This document shows positions 1-10,759 of a stretch of 64,000 nucleotides of DNA, in pieces. The DNA is from RYN-230 sp963834705 (GTDB lineage Bacteria; Actinomycetota; Actinomycetes; Streptosporangiales; Streptosporangiaceae), in assembly GCA_963834705.1 (NCBI GenBank), contig CAWICV010000007.1:1-64000 (forward strand), in the 5' to 3' direction. A program made the position numbers and the translations under genes. How positions within the stretch are numbered: the first letter of the stretch is position 1; each line of letters opens with the position of its first letter. A model generated the notes under the pieces. That model made no database searches, was not told the DNA's origin, and saw only the letters and a list, made by a program, of their open reading frames with translations.

Positions 1-52
1 TCAGAGTTGCAGATGACGATCGATCCGATCACCGACACGATCCCTTCCCGGC

Positions 53-1349
53 GTGGACTTTCGCGGTGGTCCGATGGAGGAGTTGTTGAAGACGGCACAG
101 TTACAACCCCGGCTGGACGCGATCGTGGCCGAGGCGAACGGCGTCGATCGAGAACTGGCGACGGCGATCAACATGGCTGATGGCGATGCGCGTATCCCTC
201 CCGATGCCGGCCCGTCGGTCGGCCCGCACGGGCTTACGCCCACCCAACGAGCGAGCGACGCCAACGAGGTGCGGTTATGCCAAGCGCGCGGCGAGCTGCA
301 ACGCCGTGTCGATGAATTGCAGTCGCGATATGACCAGTTAGTGAAACGCGGCGATGCATCCGGCAGTGCGGACATCGCCAGCGCCCGGCTTAGCGTCCTC
401 AGCGATGAGCTCCGCGCTGCGCATGACCGGATGGCCGAATTCGACTCGATTAGCAACGCGCTCCGCCAAGCACCGGAGACCTACCTGACCCAGCTCAGAA
501 TCCCCGCCGCCCCGAAGCAGAAAGTCGGGGCGGTGGTGGCCGTGGGCAACCCCGACGCTGCCATCAACATTGCGGTGACCGTCCCCGGTCTGGCTCCACC
601 ACCAGGGATTCTTTGTCGGGCATGGTTATCGAGGCCAGGAATCTTCAGACCACTGCACAGGACCAGCTCAAGCGGCTCGACCATGCGGGCTCGCTGGTCA
701 CTATTGCGTTTATGGGCTATGACCCGCCGCCGAATCCGATCAATACCACCAGTCCACGTGACCTATGGCGGACGATCGGTGACGGCCGGGCCCGCGCCGG
801 AGCGGCGATCTTGTCGGCATACCTACAACAGTTGCGCACCAACAACCCCACAGCGCACATCAGCCTGTTCGGATACTCGTACGGGTCATTGACGGCCTCG
901 CTGGCATTGCAGCAACTCAACTCTCACGGTTTACATCCGGTCAACGATGCCGTCTTCTATGGCTCTCCGGGCCTTGAACTCGCCAATTCCGACCGACTTG
1001 GGCTGGCGAACGGGCACGCGTATGTTATGCGGGCGATCGGCCACGACGCGATCCCCGAACTCGCGCCGCTCGCCCGGCTGCACGGCTGGGTGCCGATCCG
1101 TACCTGGGGATGATGCCAGAGTTATCTTCGCAACGCGGGATAAGTCCGGACGGTGTTGAGCGGTCCGGTGTGATGGGTCATTCCGACTATCCACGCGCTG
1201 TCATCGGGGCGGATGGCGAACCCGTGCTGAGAATGTCGGGTTACAACCTCGCGGTGATCGCCGCGGGCATCGCCGATCAACCAGACGGTGCCAAACAGTT
1301 GATCATGGCGCCGACGCCGCTGACGCCGTATCCGCATCCAGGAGAGTGA
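53..1349 (+). CDS. DUF1023-type alpha/beta hydrolase, interrupted by two frameshifts
   Basis: A helical N-terminal region rich in Arg, Glu and Gln is followed by an alpha/beta hydrolase fold with a nucleophile elbow GYSYG at about 870-885, which fits the DUF1023 hydrolases common in mycobacteria. The reading frame changes twice, near 600 and near 1095. Each change is cured by restoring one base (for example one G in the run at 1090-1096), after which the product continues through DPYLGMMPELSS to the stop at 1347-1349. The GTG at 53 is the first possible start after an in-frame stop at 14-16, but the true start may lie earlier behind another indel. Substrate unknown. The stop overlaps the start of the following small gene. 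Confidence 0.6.
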
Positions 1350-1501
1350 TGATCGAGCTTGTTGTGGGCGGTTTGATGCTGGCGGTGGCGTGTATGTCCG
1401 TTTTCGGTTGTGGTGCAGGGGATTCGGAGGCGCGGACTAATCCGGCGCCGCAGCGGGTTGCGGATTTGGAAAACGGACTGCGGTCGAAGCCCCCCGTTTG
1501 A
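1349..1501 (+). CDS. small lipoprotein-like peptide, 50 aa
   Basis: The ATG at 1349 overlaps the stop of the upstream hydrolase gene (TGATG), indicating translational coupling. The product has a hydrophobic N-terminus of about 20 residues ending in cysteines within AVACMSVFGCGAG, which resembles a lipoprotein signal although neither cysteine sits in a perfect lipobox. A short polar tail rich in Asn, Pro and Arg follows. I do not recognise the family. Its position directly after a DUF1023 hydrolase suggests a secreted or membrane-attached partner of it; that is inference. Confidence 0.45.
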   Translation: MIELVVGGLMLAVACMSVFGCGAGDSEARTNPAPQRVADLENGLRSKPPV

Positions 1502-1564
1502 GGCCCTGGTTTCTCTGGTTTCTCGGAGGCTCGTTTTGTCAGTGCTGCCCGATAGTATTCGAAC

Positions 1565-2937
1565 ATGTTAGCGAACAGTCGAGAGGAGATCGTCGACGTC
1601 TTCGACGCGCTGCACACCGCGGTGTCCCGACTGGCCGAGTTATCGTTTGAGGTGCTGACTACCCCGGAGCGCATGGAACTGTTGGAGCGCCTCGAACAGG
1701 TGACGCGACGTCTGCCGGTTGCGCGTCATGAGTTGATCAATGAGGTGCGGCGCCGAGCAACGCCATCCGAGATCGGCGGCAAGCTGTCGCACGTATTGGC
1801 TGACAGGTTGTGCATCACCCGCAGTGAGGCCACCCGCAGCATCGACGAAGCCGCTGACTTGGGGCAGCGCTGCGCATTGACTGGTGAACCGCTGGCGCCG
1901 CAGTTACCCGCTACGGCCGCCGTCCAACGTGAGGGGAAGATCAGGTCCGACCATGTCCGCGTGATTCGCGGCTTCCTGCGCGACCTGCCGTGTTGGATCG
2001 ATGCGGATACTCGCGCGCATGCCGAGGCGCAACTGGCTGAATTCGGCAGCCAGTATCGGCCCGAACAGCTGGGCAAGCTGGCCACCAAGTTGGCCGACTG
2101 TCTTAACCCCGACGGCGATTTCAGCGACGAGGATCGGGCTCGCCGACGTGGCCTGACGCTGGGCAAACAGGACGCCGACGGGATGTCGCCGCTGAGGGGA
2201 TGGCTGACTCCGGTGGCGCGGGCTGCGCTCGAAGCGGTGCTGGCCAAGCTGGCCGCCCCCGGGATGGCTGACCCCTATTCCGAAAAACCAGTCTTGGACG
2301 GCATTCCCAGCCAAGACGCCATCGACCGCGATGTCCGCTCGCCGGCGCAGCGCAACCACGATGGTGTGCATGCTGCGCTGCGCGCAGTGCTGGCGTCGGG
2401 AGAGTTGGGTCAGCACAACGGGTTGCCGGCCAGCATCGTCGTCACCACCAGCCTGGACGAACTAGAAGCCGCCGCCGGCATGGGGCTCACCGGCGGCGGC
2501 ACCCTCCTGCCGATGAAAGACGTGATCCGCCTAGCGCGCCACGCGCATCACTATCTGGCAATCTTCGAGAACGGACGCCGATCGGGCTCTATCACACCAA
2601 GCGCTTAGCCTCGCAGGGCCAACGGATTGTGTTATACGCCCAAGATCGCGGCTGCACGCACCCAGGCTGCGATGTGCCCGCCTACCTGTGCGAAGTCCAC
2701 CACGTCGACGAGTACGCCAATTGCCGCACCACCCACATTGATGAGTTGACGTTGGCCTGTGGCAGTCACCATCGGCTGGTCAAACTCGACGGTTGGACCA
2801 CCCACAAACGCGCCAACGGCGACACCGAATGGATCCCACCGTCACATTTAGACTTTGGCCAACCCCGCATCAATAGCTTCCACCACCCCGAAAAACTGCT
2901 GCGTAACAACAGGGATGAGCAAGACGACGATCCGTAA
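1565..2937 (+). CDS. 13E12 repeat family protein (DUF222 plus HNH), frameshifted
   Basis: The first 340 residues form a DUF222 domain (N-terminus MLANSREEIVDVFDALHTAV). The C-terminal part carries an HNH nuclease-like block: RGCTHPGCDVPAYLCEVHHV, then CGSHHRLVKLDGW, with paired Cys and His residues for metal binding. This is the organisation of the mycobacterial REP13E12 proteins, which exist in several genomic copies and sometimes serve as phage attachment targets. One base is missing near 2588 (before the residues read as IGLYHTKRLAS), so the two halves lie in different frames. No integrase or att duplication is visible. Function unproven; a DNA-cleaving role is inferred from the HNH motif. 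Confidence 0.7.
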
Positions 2938-3458
2938 TGCTACGGCGAATCGAGCTGGCTCTGCTAACTCGCCGAGCTCGATCCATCGGGCCCGGCGCAT
3001 TTGAGGCTCGCTGCGCGGTCCGCGATTGCGGCGTTAGTTTTTCCCGCGAAGTGAACGGCGCGCGGTCGCGGCAAATCGCCTGAACCGGCACCCGAATCGG
3101 AGTCGATGATTGTTTGGATCGTCTGCTCCGTCATCGGCAAGTGTTGGTGTGTGGGTACTCATCTGAGGCCGGCGCGCCGGAGCGATTGTCAGCACTTGTG
3201 GATTAAAGTCATGCGCTGCGTGTCGCTGGTGGTATCCGCGGATGCCGAGGCCAGATCTGCTGGGTCTGCCGTAGTGGATTGCGGAGTTGCCAAGATCGGG
3301 GTAAACGCCCACCAATGGTAGGCTGCTCACCGATCTGAAGAGGTGGACCGGTTTGGGTGAGCCCCGGTCACCGTCGTGACTTCCGCGACGACGTTGCCCG
3401 TCGAAGATGGTGGGTTCCCTGATCACACGTGACTCGTGCTTATCAGGAAAGGCTTGCT
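2938..3458. other. 521-bp stretch without a recognisable gene
   Basis: No ORF here has family resemblance, codon bias like the neighbours, or a convincing ribosome-binding site. Short ORFs on both strands look like chance. The end of the stretch (TCAGGAAAGG at about 3442) supplies the Shine-Dalgarno for the VOC gene that follows. Given the indel rate on this side, a broken gene cannot be excluded. Confidence 0.4.
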
Positions 3459-3850
3459 GTGAAACTCAATCACCTCGATCTACAAGTTGCCGACGTCCAG
3501 CACACAACATCGGTGTTTGCAACGCTTTCGGCCTTTGTCTGTAATCGAATCCCAAATCCACTACGATCGCCATACTCTCCGACGGTGCTGGTTTTGTGCT
3601 TGTGCTCCAACGCAAACGGGTGGCTGACGAGTCGTACCCATCTGGCTTTCATCTCGGATTCCTCGTTGACTCGGTCGAAACGGTACGCGACGTGCATGCG
3701 CGAGCAACCAGCCTGCAGTTGCCGGCGAGCGAGGTGATCCACAAGCATCGCGGCACCATGATGTACTGCCGGATGCCCGACGGGTACCTCGTTGAAGTGA
3801 GTTGTCGGCAACCGTTCAACCATGGTCCGGCCGCTGACTGCGCGGAATGA
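3459..3850 (+). CDS. glyoxalase/VOC-superfamily protein, frameshifted
   Basis: The product starts at GTG 3459 as VKLNHLDLQVADV and ends YCRMPDGYLVEVSC, which are the first and last beta strands of a VOC domain (about 130 residues, one betaalphabetabetabeta repeat pair). The metal-site positions typical of the family are His in NHLDL and Glu in YLVEVS. The frame changes between about 3500 and 3590 by a net loss of one base; the downstream frame reads TIAILSDGAGFVLVLQ. Substrate cannot be predicted. It is followed by a long gene-free gap before murE. Confidence 0.6.
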
Positions 3851-3857
3851 ATGTCGG

Positions 3858-3901
3858 TTTGAACCAACTTTGAATCAACTTTGAACCAACTTTGAACCAA
3901 C
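3858..3901 (+). repeat. four tandem copies of an 11-bp unit
   Basis: The unit TTTGAACCAAC occurs four times without gaps; the second copy differs at one base (TTTGAATCAAC). It begins eight bases after the stop of the VOC gene. It is not a hairpin and no gene spans it. Confidence 0.85.
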
Positions 3902-4472
3902 AGAGTCGACTAACTGGAAGTCACCGCCTGTAGATGGGGCTTTTTCAGGCAACCTCCTTGGCGTCGGTTGGCTGGTTCGAGGTTCCGGTCGCGGTGATAT
4001 CTCGGTGGGGCGTTCGAGCAGTTCGTCCATGTGGACGATCGCGCGGCGCCGGACGACACCTACCACTCTGGGGCGTTGACCTTGGCTAGCGGGTTTACGC
4101 GGTCTCGATGGGCGTGTAAGCCATTGCCAAGCTGGCTGCGCGCGAACCGGGCCCCTTGGTGACTGTGCCCGAACTCTAGCTGGGCGGACTCTTCGGATCG
4201 ACGGGCCAATACGTTCGCTACGCTACGCCGCAGTCTCAGGCTGCTTAACCGCCTCGGTGCCGAAGGAAATCACAGCACCGCCGCTGCAGTGAGTCCAAGG
4301 ATTCCACTAGTTGGGAAAGCCGAGAACCTCGACTGACACAAGCCGCCACCGTAACCGTCACGCTCTGGAGTGACGCTGTTCCTCGACTGCCGATAAGGTG
4401 TCATGGCCGTTAACGGCGGCCTCGCGACGTCAGAAAGCCGGCTGAAACACCGTAGACACGGAGGTAGTCATA
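3902..4472. other. 571-bp gap upstream of murE
   Basis: No coding region or RNA gene could be supported. It must hold the promoter of the mur operon, but I see no clear -35/-10 pair. A Shine-Dalgarno GGAGG at about 4460 precedes the GTG start of murE. An ATG at 4403 opens a short ORF in another frame that I do not consider real. Confidence 0.4.
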
Positions 4473-6022
4473 GTGCCCACAGCGCTGCGTCCCACCGCTG
4501 GCGCGGGCGTGCCGCTGCCGACGTTGGCCGCTCAGGTCAGCGCTGTGTCAGCCGACGGGCTGCATCGGCATCAGCCTGGGGTCATCCCAGATCTGCGAGT
4601 GACAGGTGTGACGCTGCGGGCCCAGGACGTGCGCTCGGGTGACTTGTTCGCGGCGCTGGCCGGCTCGTCGACGCATGGGGCCCGTTACGCGGGTGAAGCG
4701 ATTGAACGCGGAGCGGTCGCGGTGCTCACCGACGCCGCTGGACTGACCGAGATCGCCGACCAGCCTGAGGGGTCTCGTATGGTGCCGGTGCTGATCCATC
4801 CCGCACCCCGCAGCGTGCTCGGCGAACTCGCCGCCACCGTGTATGGGCGTCCCTCTGAGCGGCTCGCGGTCGTCGGTGTTACGGGTACATCGGGTAAGAC
4901 GACGACGACCTATCTGATCGAGGCAGGTCTACGCGCAGCTGGGCGGAGGGTGGGCCTGATCGGGACTATCGGCCTTCGGATCGACGGAGTCGACGTCCCG
5001 AGTGCGCTGACCACGCCCGAGGCGCCCGCATTGCAGGCCCAGCTTGCGGTGATGGCGGAGCGTGGTGTGGACACGGTGGTGATGGAGGTGTCCAGTCACG
5101 CACTGGCGCTTCGTCGAGTAGATGGAGTCTGCTTCGCGGTGGGCGCTTTCACTAATCTGTCCCGCGATCATCTCGACTTCCACTCGACCATGGAAGACTA
5201 TTTCGAAGCCAAGGCCCGGTTGTTCGACCCGGCTTCGCCGCTGCGCGCCCGCACCGCGGTGGTGTGTGTCGACGACGACGCCGGCCGCGCGATGGCCGAC
5301 CGGGCCGACGCTGCAGTCACGGTTAGCGCCCAGGGTCGGTCCGCGGACTGGCACGCGGAAAACGTGACGGGGCACGCTGGCGGGCAGGAGTTCACCGCGA
5401 TCGACCCGAGCGGCGTGCAGCACCGAGTGGGTATCCGGCTGCCGGGCGGTTACAACATAGCCAATTGCCTTGTGGCACTGGCCATCCTCGATGCCCTCGG
5501 CGTTTCCCCCGAGCAGGCCGCAACCGGACTGCGCGACACCCAGGTCCCCGGTCGCCTCGAGCAGATCGACCGTGGTCAGGACTTCCTCGCGGTGGTCGAC
5601 TACCGCATAAGCCGGGTGCGTTGCGCGCAGTGTTGCGGTCGCTGCGTAGCTCGGACAGCCGGCTGGCCGTGGTGTTCGGGGCGGGCGGTGAGCGCGACGC
5701 GGGTAAACGCGCGCCGATGGGCCGCATCGCCGCCGAGCTGGCCGACTTGGTCGTCGTGACCGACGACAACCCACGTGGTGAAGATCCTGCGGCAATCCGC
5801 CGCGAGATCCTGGTCGGCGCCGCCGAAGCTGGTAGTGCCGGGCGGGTGCTCGAGATCGGCGACCGGCGCGCGGCGATCGACTACGCCGTCGCTTGGGCGG
5901 GTCCCGGCGACGTGGTGCTGATCACAGGCAAAGGGCATGAAACCGGGCAGAGCGGCGGCGGGTACACCCGCCCGTTCGATGATCGGATCGAACTTGCAGC
6001 TGCCCTCGAGGCACGCCAATGA
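4473..6022 (+). CDS. murE: UDP-MurNAc-L-Ala-D-Glu:meso-DAP ligase MurE, frameshifted
   Basis: MurE adds meso-diaminopimelate to the murein precursor in the cytoplasm. The Mur-ligase N-domain (TGVTLRAQDVRSGDLFAAL) is followed by the ATP-binding loop GTSGKTTTT near residues 138-146, the central domain (EVSSHALALRRVDG, NLSRDHLDFH) and the C-domain with FGAGGERDAGKR and DDNPR, the motif that marks meso-DAP specificity. The C-domain lies in another frame: one base is missing near 5601 in the stretch that should read VVDYAHKPGALRAV. The GTG start follows GGAGG by about 10 nt. The stop overlaps an ATG (ATGA) that opens the first mini-ORF of the next MIRU. Confidence 0.93.
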
Positions 6023-6118
6023 CCGCCGGTGACGATGCAGCGCCTGACGACGATGCGGCCCGTCGAAGCGGGGTGGGGATGATCGGGCAATCGAAAGCGA
6101 TGAGGAGGAGCGGCGCTT
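6019..6118 (+). repeat. MIRU-type repeat between murE and murF
   Basis: The stretch has the MIRU signature: GACGATGCAGCG at its start and GATGAGGAGGAGCGGCGC at its end, the latter doubling as Shine-Dalgarno for murF. An ATG at 6019 overlaps the murE stop, and the frame it opens stays open across the whole repeat into murF. With one base restored it could close on the murF GTG, as the other MIRUs in this operon do. Confidence 0.7.
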
Positions 6119-7686
6119 GTGATCGACCTGACCGTTGCGCAGATCGCCGATATCGTGGGCGGCGAGCTGGCTGACATCTCGGCCGAGGTGGCGGCCGGCC
6201 TGCACGTCACGGGGACCGTTGAATTCGATTCGCGCAACATCACGCCCGGGGGATTGTTCCTGGCGTTGCCGGGGGCCCGTTCCGACGGACATGACTACGC
6301 AGCGTCGGCGGTGGCTGCCGGCGCGGTCGTGGTGTTGGCCGCCCGGCCGGTTGGGGTGCCCGCGATTGTGGTGGCTCCTGGCGTGCACGCGGTGGGTCGC
6401 GGCGACAGCGGGTTGGCCGGTGTTCTCGAGCACGACACCGACGGGTCGGGTGCGGCGGTCCTGGCTGCGCTGGCGAAGTTGGCAGCGGCAGTGGCCGCGG
6501 AGCTGGTGGCCGGGGGGCTGACGATCATCGGAATCACCGGATCATCGGGCAAGACGTCGACAAAGGACTTGCTGGCTGCGGTGCTCGACCCGCTCGGTGA
6601 GGTGGTGGCGCCGCCCGGATCGTTCAACAATGAGCTGGGCCATCCGTGGACGGTGCTGCGCGCCACCGCCCGTACCGACTACTTGATCTTGGAGCTCTCG
6701 GCGCGCCATCCCGGCAACATCGCCGCGCTGGCGGCAATCGCGCCGCCCGCCATCGGAGTGGTGCTCAACGTCGGCACCGCGCATCTTGGTGAGTTTGGTA
6801 CACGGGAAGCTATCGCGCAGACCAAAGCCGAGCTGCCGCAGGCTGTTCCGCAATCTGGCGTGGTCGTCCTCAACGTCGATGATCCTGCGGTGGCAGCAAT
6901 GGCCGACGTGACGTCGGCGCGTGTGGTGCGGGTCAGCCGGAGCGGCCGGTCCGATACCGGGCCCAGCGACATGTGGGCCGGGCCGGTGACGCTCGACGAG
7001 CTGGCCAGGCCGCACTTCACGCTGCACGCAGCTGACAGCCCCGACTTCGCTGTTGAGGTCCGGTTGGCTGTGCACGGCGACCACCAGGTGACTAATGCGA
7101 TGTGCGTAGCCGCGGTTGCGTTGGAATGCGGTGCAACTGCGGCGCAGGTAGCAGTTGCCTTGGCCGGCGCGCATCCGGTGTCGCAACACCGGATGCGAGT
7201 GAGCACCCGCACTGACGGGATCACCGTGATCGATGACGCCTACAACGCCAACCCGGACTCAATGCGCGCCGGTTTGCAGGCACTTGCCTGGATTGCCCGC
7301 GGCGGCGCCTCCGAAGGAAGCGACACTGCGGCTGGTCCCCGGCGCAGCTGGGCGGTGTTAGGCGAGATGGCCGAACTCGGCGAGGATGCGATACCTGAAC
7401 ACGACCGCATCGGCCGGTTGGCGGTGCGCTTAGATGTGTCTCGACTCGTTGTCGTGGGAATGGGGAGGTCTATGAGCGCCATGCACCACGGCGCGGTCAT
7501 GGAGGGCTCGTGGGGCGGGGAGGCCGCTATCGTCGCTGACGTCGACGCCGCGCTGGCTCTTTTGCGGGCTGAACTGCGGTCCGGCGATGTGGTGCTCGTC
7601 AAGGCGTCCAACGCCGCGGGCTTGGGACACTCGCCGACCGCCGGTCGCCGATGTCGCCGACGGCCGGAGCCCTTCCCGATGATTGA
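6119..7686 (+). CDS. murF: UDP-MurNAc-tripeptide:D-Ala-D-Ala ligase MurF, frameshifted near its end
   Basis: MurF adds D-Ala-D-Ala to complete the cytoplasmic pentapeptide precursor. Visible motifs are the N-domain TGTVEFDSRNITPGGLFLAL, the ATP loop GITGSSGKTSTKD near residues 138-150, NVGTAHLGEFG, and HRM...VIDDAYNANPDSM in the C-domain. After KASNAAGLG the frame shifts: one base is missing near 7622, and the corrected end reads TLADRRSPMSPTAGALPDD with the stop at 7684-7686. In the given sequence the uncorrected frame runs straight into mraY and makes a false fusion. The corrected stop overlaps the mraY start by 8 bp. Confidence 0.93.
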
Positions 7687-8759
7687 GATTCTCATTGCTG
7701 TCGGCATCTCGCTGACGGTGTCAATATTGCTCACGCCGGCACTGATTCGGCTATTTACCAAACAGGGTTTTGGTCACGAGATCCGCGAGGACGGCCCCCC
7801 GAGCCACAAGACGAAACGAGGACGCCGTCGATGGGCGGCGTGGCTATTGTGGCCGGCATCTGGGCGGGTTATTTCGGCACCCACATCGCGGGACTGGCAT
7901 TCGACGGTGAGGGCCCGGCGGCGTCGGGTGTGCTGGTGCTTTTTTTGGCGACGACGCTGGGTGCCGTTGGATTCGTCGACGACCTGATCAAGATTCGGCG
8001 TTCCCGCAATCTGGGGTTGAACAAGACGGCCAAGACGGTCGGGCAGATCACTGCCGCCGTGCTGTTCGGCGTGCTGGTCATGCAATTCGGCAACGAGGCT
8101 GGCCTGACACCGGGCAGCGCCGACCTGTCGTACGTGCGTGAAGTTGCTACGGTCACACTGGCTCCCGCGCTCTTCGTGCTGTTCTGCGTGGGCATTGTCT
8201 ACGCGTGGTCGAATGCGGTGAATTTCACCGACGGCCTCGACGGACTGGCCGGTGACGGATGGCGATGGTCTGCGCCGCCTACGTGCTGATCACGTTCTGG
8301 CAATACCGCAACGCCTGTGCCAGCGCACCGGGCGTGGGTTGCTACAACGTGCGCGATCCGCTGGACCTGGCGCTGATTGCGGCGGCCGCGGCGGGCGCCT
8401 GCGTCGGCTTTCTGTGGTGGAACGCTGCCCCGGCCAAGATTTTCATGGGTGATACCGGATCGCTGGCGCTGGGCGGCATTATTGCTGGACTGTCGGTGAC
8501 TAGCCGCACCGAGATCCTTGCGGTCGTGCTCGGCTCGCTGTTCGTCGCTGAGATCACGTCGGTGGTGCTGCAGATCGTGGCTTTTCGCACCACGGGTCGC
8601 CGGGTGTTCCGGATGGCACCCTTCCATCATCATTTCGAGCTCGTCGGCTGGGCGGAAACCACGGTGATCATCCGGTTCTGGTTGCTCACCGCGATCAGCT
8701 GCGGCCTGGGGGTGGCACTGTTCTACAGCGAGTGGCTCGCCGCGACCGGCGGCGGCTGA
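7679..8759 (+). CDS. mraY: phospho-MurNAc-pentapeptide transferase MraY, two frameshifts
   Basis: MraY is the integral membrane enzyme that transfers phospho-MurNAc-pentapeptide to decaprenyl phosphate, giving lipid I. The N-terminus MIEILIAVGISLTVSILLTP is a membrane helix. Family motifs are VGFVDDLIKI, NFTDGLDGLA, KIFMGDTGSLALGG and APFHHHFE, in the right order. Single bases are missing near 7813 (should read KRGTPSMGGVA) and near 8256 (just after DGLDGLA). The stop TGA at 8757-8759 is followed one base later by the ATG of the first mini-ORF of the MIRU array. Confidence 0.92.
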
Positions 8760-8760
8760 G

Positions 8761-9228
8761 ATGGGCCGCGCCGGCGACGATGCAGGTGAGGGACGAGCCT
8801 GAGGAGGAGTGGCGCGCATGATTCCAGCCGGCGACGATGCAGGTGAGGGACGAGCCTGAGGAGGAGTGGCGCGCATCATTCCAGCCGGCGACGATGCAGG
8901 TGAGGGACGAGCCTGAGGAGGAGTGGCGCGCATGATTCCAGCCGGCGACGATGCAGGTGAGGGACGAGCCTGAGGAGGAGTGGCGCGCATGATTCCAGCC
9001 GGCGACGATGCAGGTGAGGGACGAGCCTGAGGAGGAGTGGCGCGCATGATTCCAGCCGGCGACGATGCAGGTGAGGGACGAGCCTGAGGAGGAGTGGCGC
9101 GCATGATTCCAGCCGGCGACGATGCAGGTGAGGGACGAGCCTGAGGAGGAGTGGCGCGCATGATTCCAGCTGGCGACGATGCAGAGCGGCTCCGCGCGAT
9201 GCGGACGAAGCGGGAGTGGCGCAAATGA
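8761..9228 (+). repeat. 57-bp MIRU/VNTR tandem array, seven near-identical units plus a divergent eighth
   Basis: Unit starts fall at 8764, 8821, 8878, 8935, 8992, 9049 and 9106 with a period of exactly 57 bp. The first unit differs in its first nine bases and the last (from 9163) diverges after GACGATGCAG. Each unit carries CGACGATGCAGGTGAGGG, a TGA, the Shine-Dalgarno-like GAGGAGGAGTGG and an ATG. In the + strand each ATG opens a 13-residue ORF, MIPAGDDAGEGRA, whose TGA lies 15 nt before the next ATG. The unit ending at 8877 has ATC instead of ATG. The last mini-ORF (9160-9228) ends on TGA overlapping the murD ATG. Confidence 0.93.
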
Positions 9229-10753
9229 GCGGCGACCTCGGGTCTGGCGCGACTCTCGACGTGAAGCCGGGCACTCCGGTGCTCGTCGCGGGCGGCGGCG
9301 TGACCGGCCGCTCAGTGCTGGCGGCGCTGACGTCGCTGGGTGCGACGGCCACACTCTGTGATGACGACCCGGCCACCCTGCAGCAGTTCGCCGACGCCGG
9401 AGTGGCCACCGCGAGCCCATCGACGGCCGCAGGGCAGATCACCGACTACGCCCTGGTGGTCGCCAGTCCCGGTTTCGCACCGACCGCCCCGGTGCCGGCG
9501 GCTGCCACAGTGGCCGGCGTGCCAGTTTGGGGCGACGTCGAGCTGGCGTGGCGTCTCGACGCGTCGGGCTGCTATGGGCCACCGCGCCGCTGGTTGGCGG
9601 TCACCGGTACCAATGGCAAGACCACCACTGCGTCGATGCTGCAGGCCATGCTGACGGCCGCGGGCATGCGCAGCGTGCTGTGCGGCAACATCGGTAGCCC
9701 GGTGCTGGACGCGCTGCGCGCCCGCTCAGAAACCCCAGAACCCTCAGACTTGCTGGCCGTTGAGCTGTCCAGCTTTCAGCTTCACTGGGCGCCTTCGGTG
9801 CGACCCGAGGCCGGTGCGGTGCTCAACGTGGCCGAGGACCACTTGGATTGGCATTCGACTCTTGCCCATTACACCGCCGCGAAGGCACGCGTGCTGAGCG
9901 GCCGGGTGGCGGTAGTCGGGCTGGACGATCCGCGGGCCGCGGCGCTGCTGGCGACCGCGCAGGCGCCGGTGCGGGTCGGCTTTCGACTGGGCGAACCCGC
10001 CGCCGGGGAACTAGGGGTGCGTGACGGCTTGCTCGTCGACAGAGCCTTTCTCTCAGCCGGCTCCGCCGCGTTCTCCGACTCTTGTGACGAATTGGCGCTG
10101 GCGCCGGTTGAGTCGATAACGGTGCCGGGACCCGTGGGCGTGCTGAACGCACTGGCGGCCGCCGCGCTGGCCCGCAGCGTGGGGGTGCCCGCCGAGTCGA
10201 TCGCTGAGGCGTTGCTTTCGTTTCGGGTGGGGCGGCACCGTGCTGAGGTCGCGGCCGTCGTCGATGACGTCAGCTACGTCGATGATTCCAAGGCCACCAA
10301 CCCACATGCCGCCGAGGCATCGGTGCTGGCCTATCCCCGGGTGGTATGGATTGCCGGTGGTCTGCTCAAGGGCGCATCCGTGGAGGAGACGGTGGTCAGG
10401 ATAGCTTCGCGGTTAGTTGGCGTCGTCCTGATTGGTCGGGACCAGGCAAAAGTTGCCGAGGTGTTATCACGACACGCGCCGGATGTGCCTGTCGTTAATG
10501 TTGTGACAGGCGAGGATGCAGATATGTACGTGACTGCTGAGTCTCCTGTTGTTCATGTGGCAAAAGTGGTCCAGATGTCGGCGAAACGCTGGGCACTCGC
10601 GTGATGAATGCGGCCGTGGCCGCTGCTCGAGACCTGGCCCGCCCCGGCGACACAGTGTTGCTGGCGCCGGCTGGTGCCTCATTCGACCAGTTCACCGGCT
10701 ACGCGGAGCGTGGCGACGCGTTCGCGGCCGCCGTGCGCGGCACCACCAAGTAG
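9225..10753 (+). CDS. murD: UDP-MurNAc-L-Ala:D-Glu ligase MurD, frameshifted near its end
   Basis: MurD adds D-glutamate to UDP-MurNAc-L-Ala. It shows the N-domain VLVAGGGVTGRSVLAAL, the ATP loop TGTNGKTTTAS near residues 127-136, ELSSFQLHW, NVAEDHLDWH, and VSYVDDSKATNPHAA in the C-domain. One base is missing near 10582 in a G run; restoring it joins the main frame to GTRVMNAAVAAARDLARPGD and ends at TAG 10751-10753. I chose ATG 9225 because it overlaps the preceding mini-ORF stop (ATGA); an in-frame GTG at 9216 would add three residues. Confidence 0.93.
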
Positions 10754-10759
10754 CCCGGT

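Noticed and set aside
1565..2937. 13E12 gene as part of a prophage
   Set aside because: No integrase, excisionase, capsid gene or att duplication is visible nearby.
4080..4400. Possible tmRNA or other structured RNA in the gap before murE (TACGCTACG...GCTGCTTAA looked like a tag)
   Set aside because: The ends lack the tRNA-like acceptor and T-loop sequences of tmRNA, and no consistent stems were found.
7679..7987. Genuine MurF-MraY fusion protein
   Set aside because: The fusion exists only because a missing base near 7622 hides the murF stop; corrected frames give the normal two genes with an 8-bp overlap.
8199..9224. 341-codon antisense ORF with repeated SSPAGIMRATPPQARP across the MIRU array
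   Set aside because: It exists only because the 57-bp unit is a multiple of three and lacks stops on that strand; it begins antisense to murD and ends antisense to mraY.
8761..9228. Possible CRISPR array
   Set aside because: The units are directly adjacent with no unique spacers, and they match MIRU sequences found in other spacers of the same operon.
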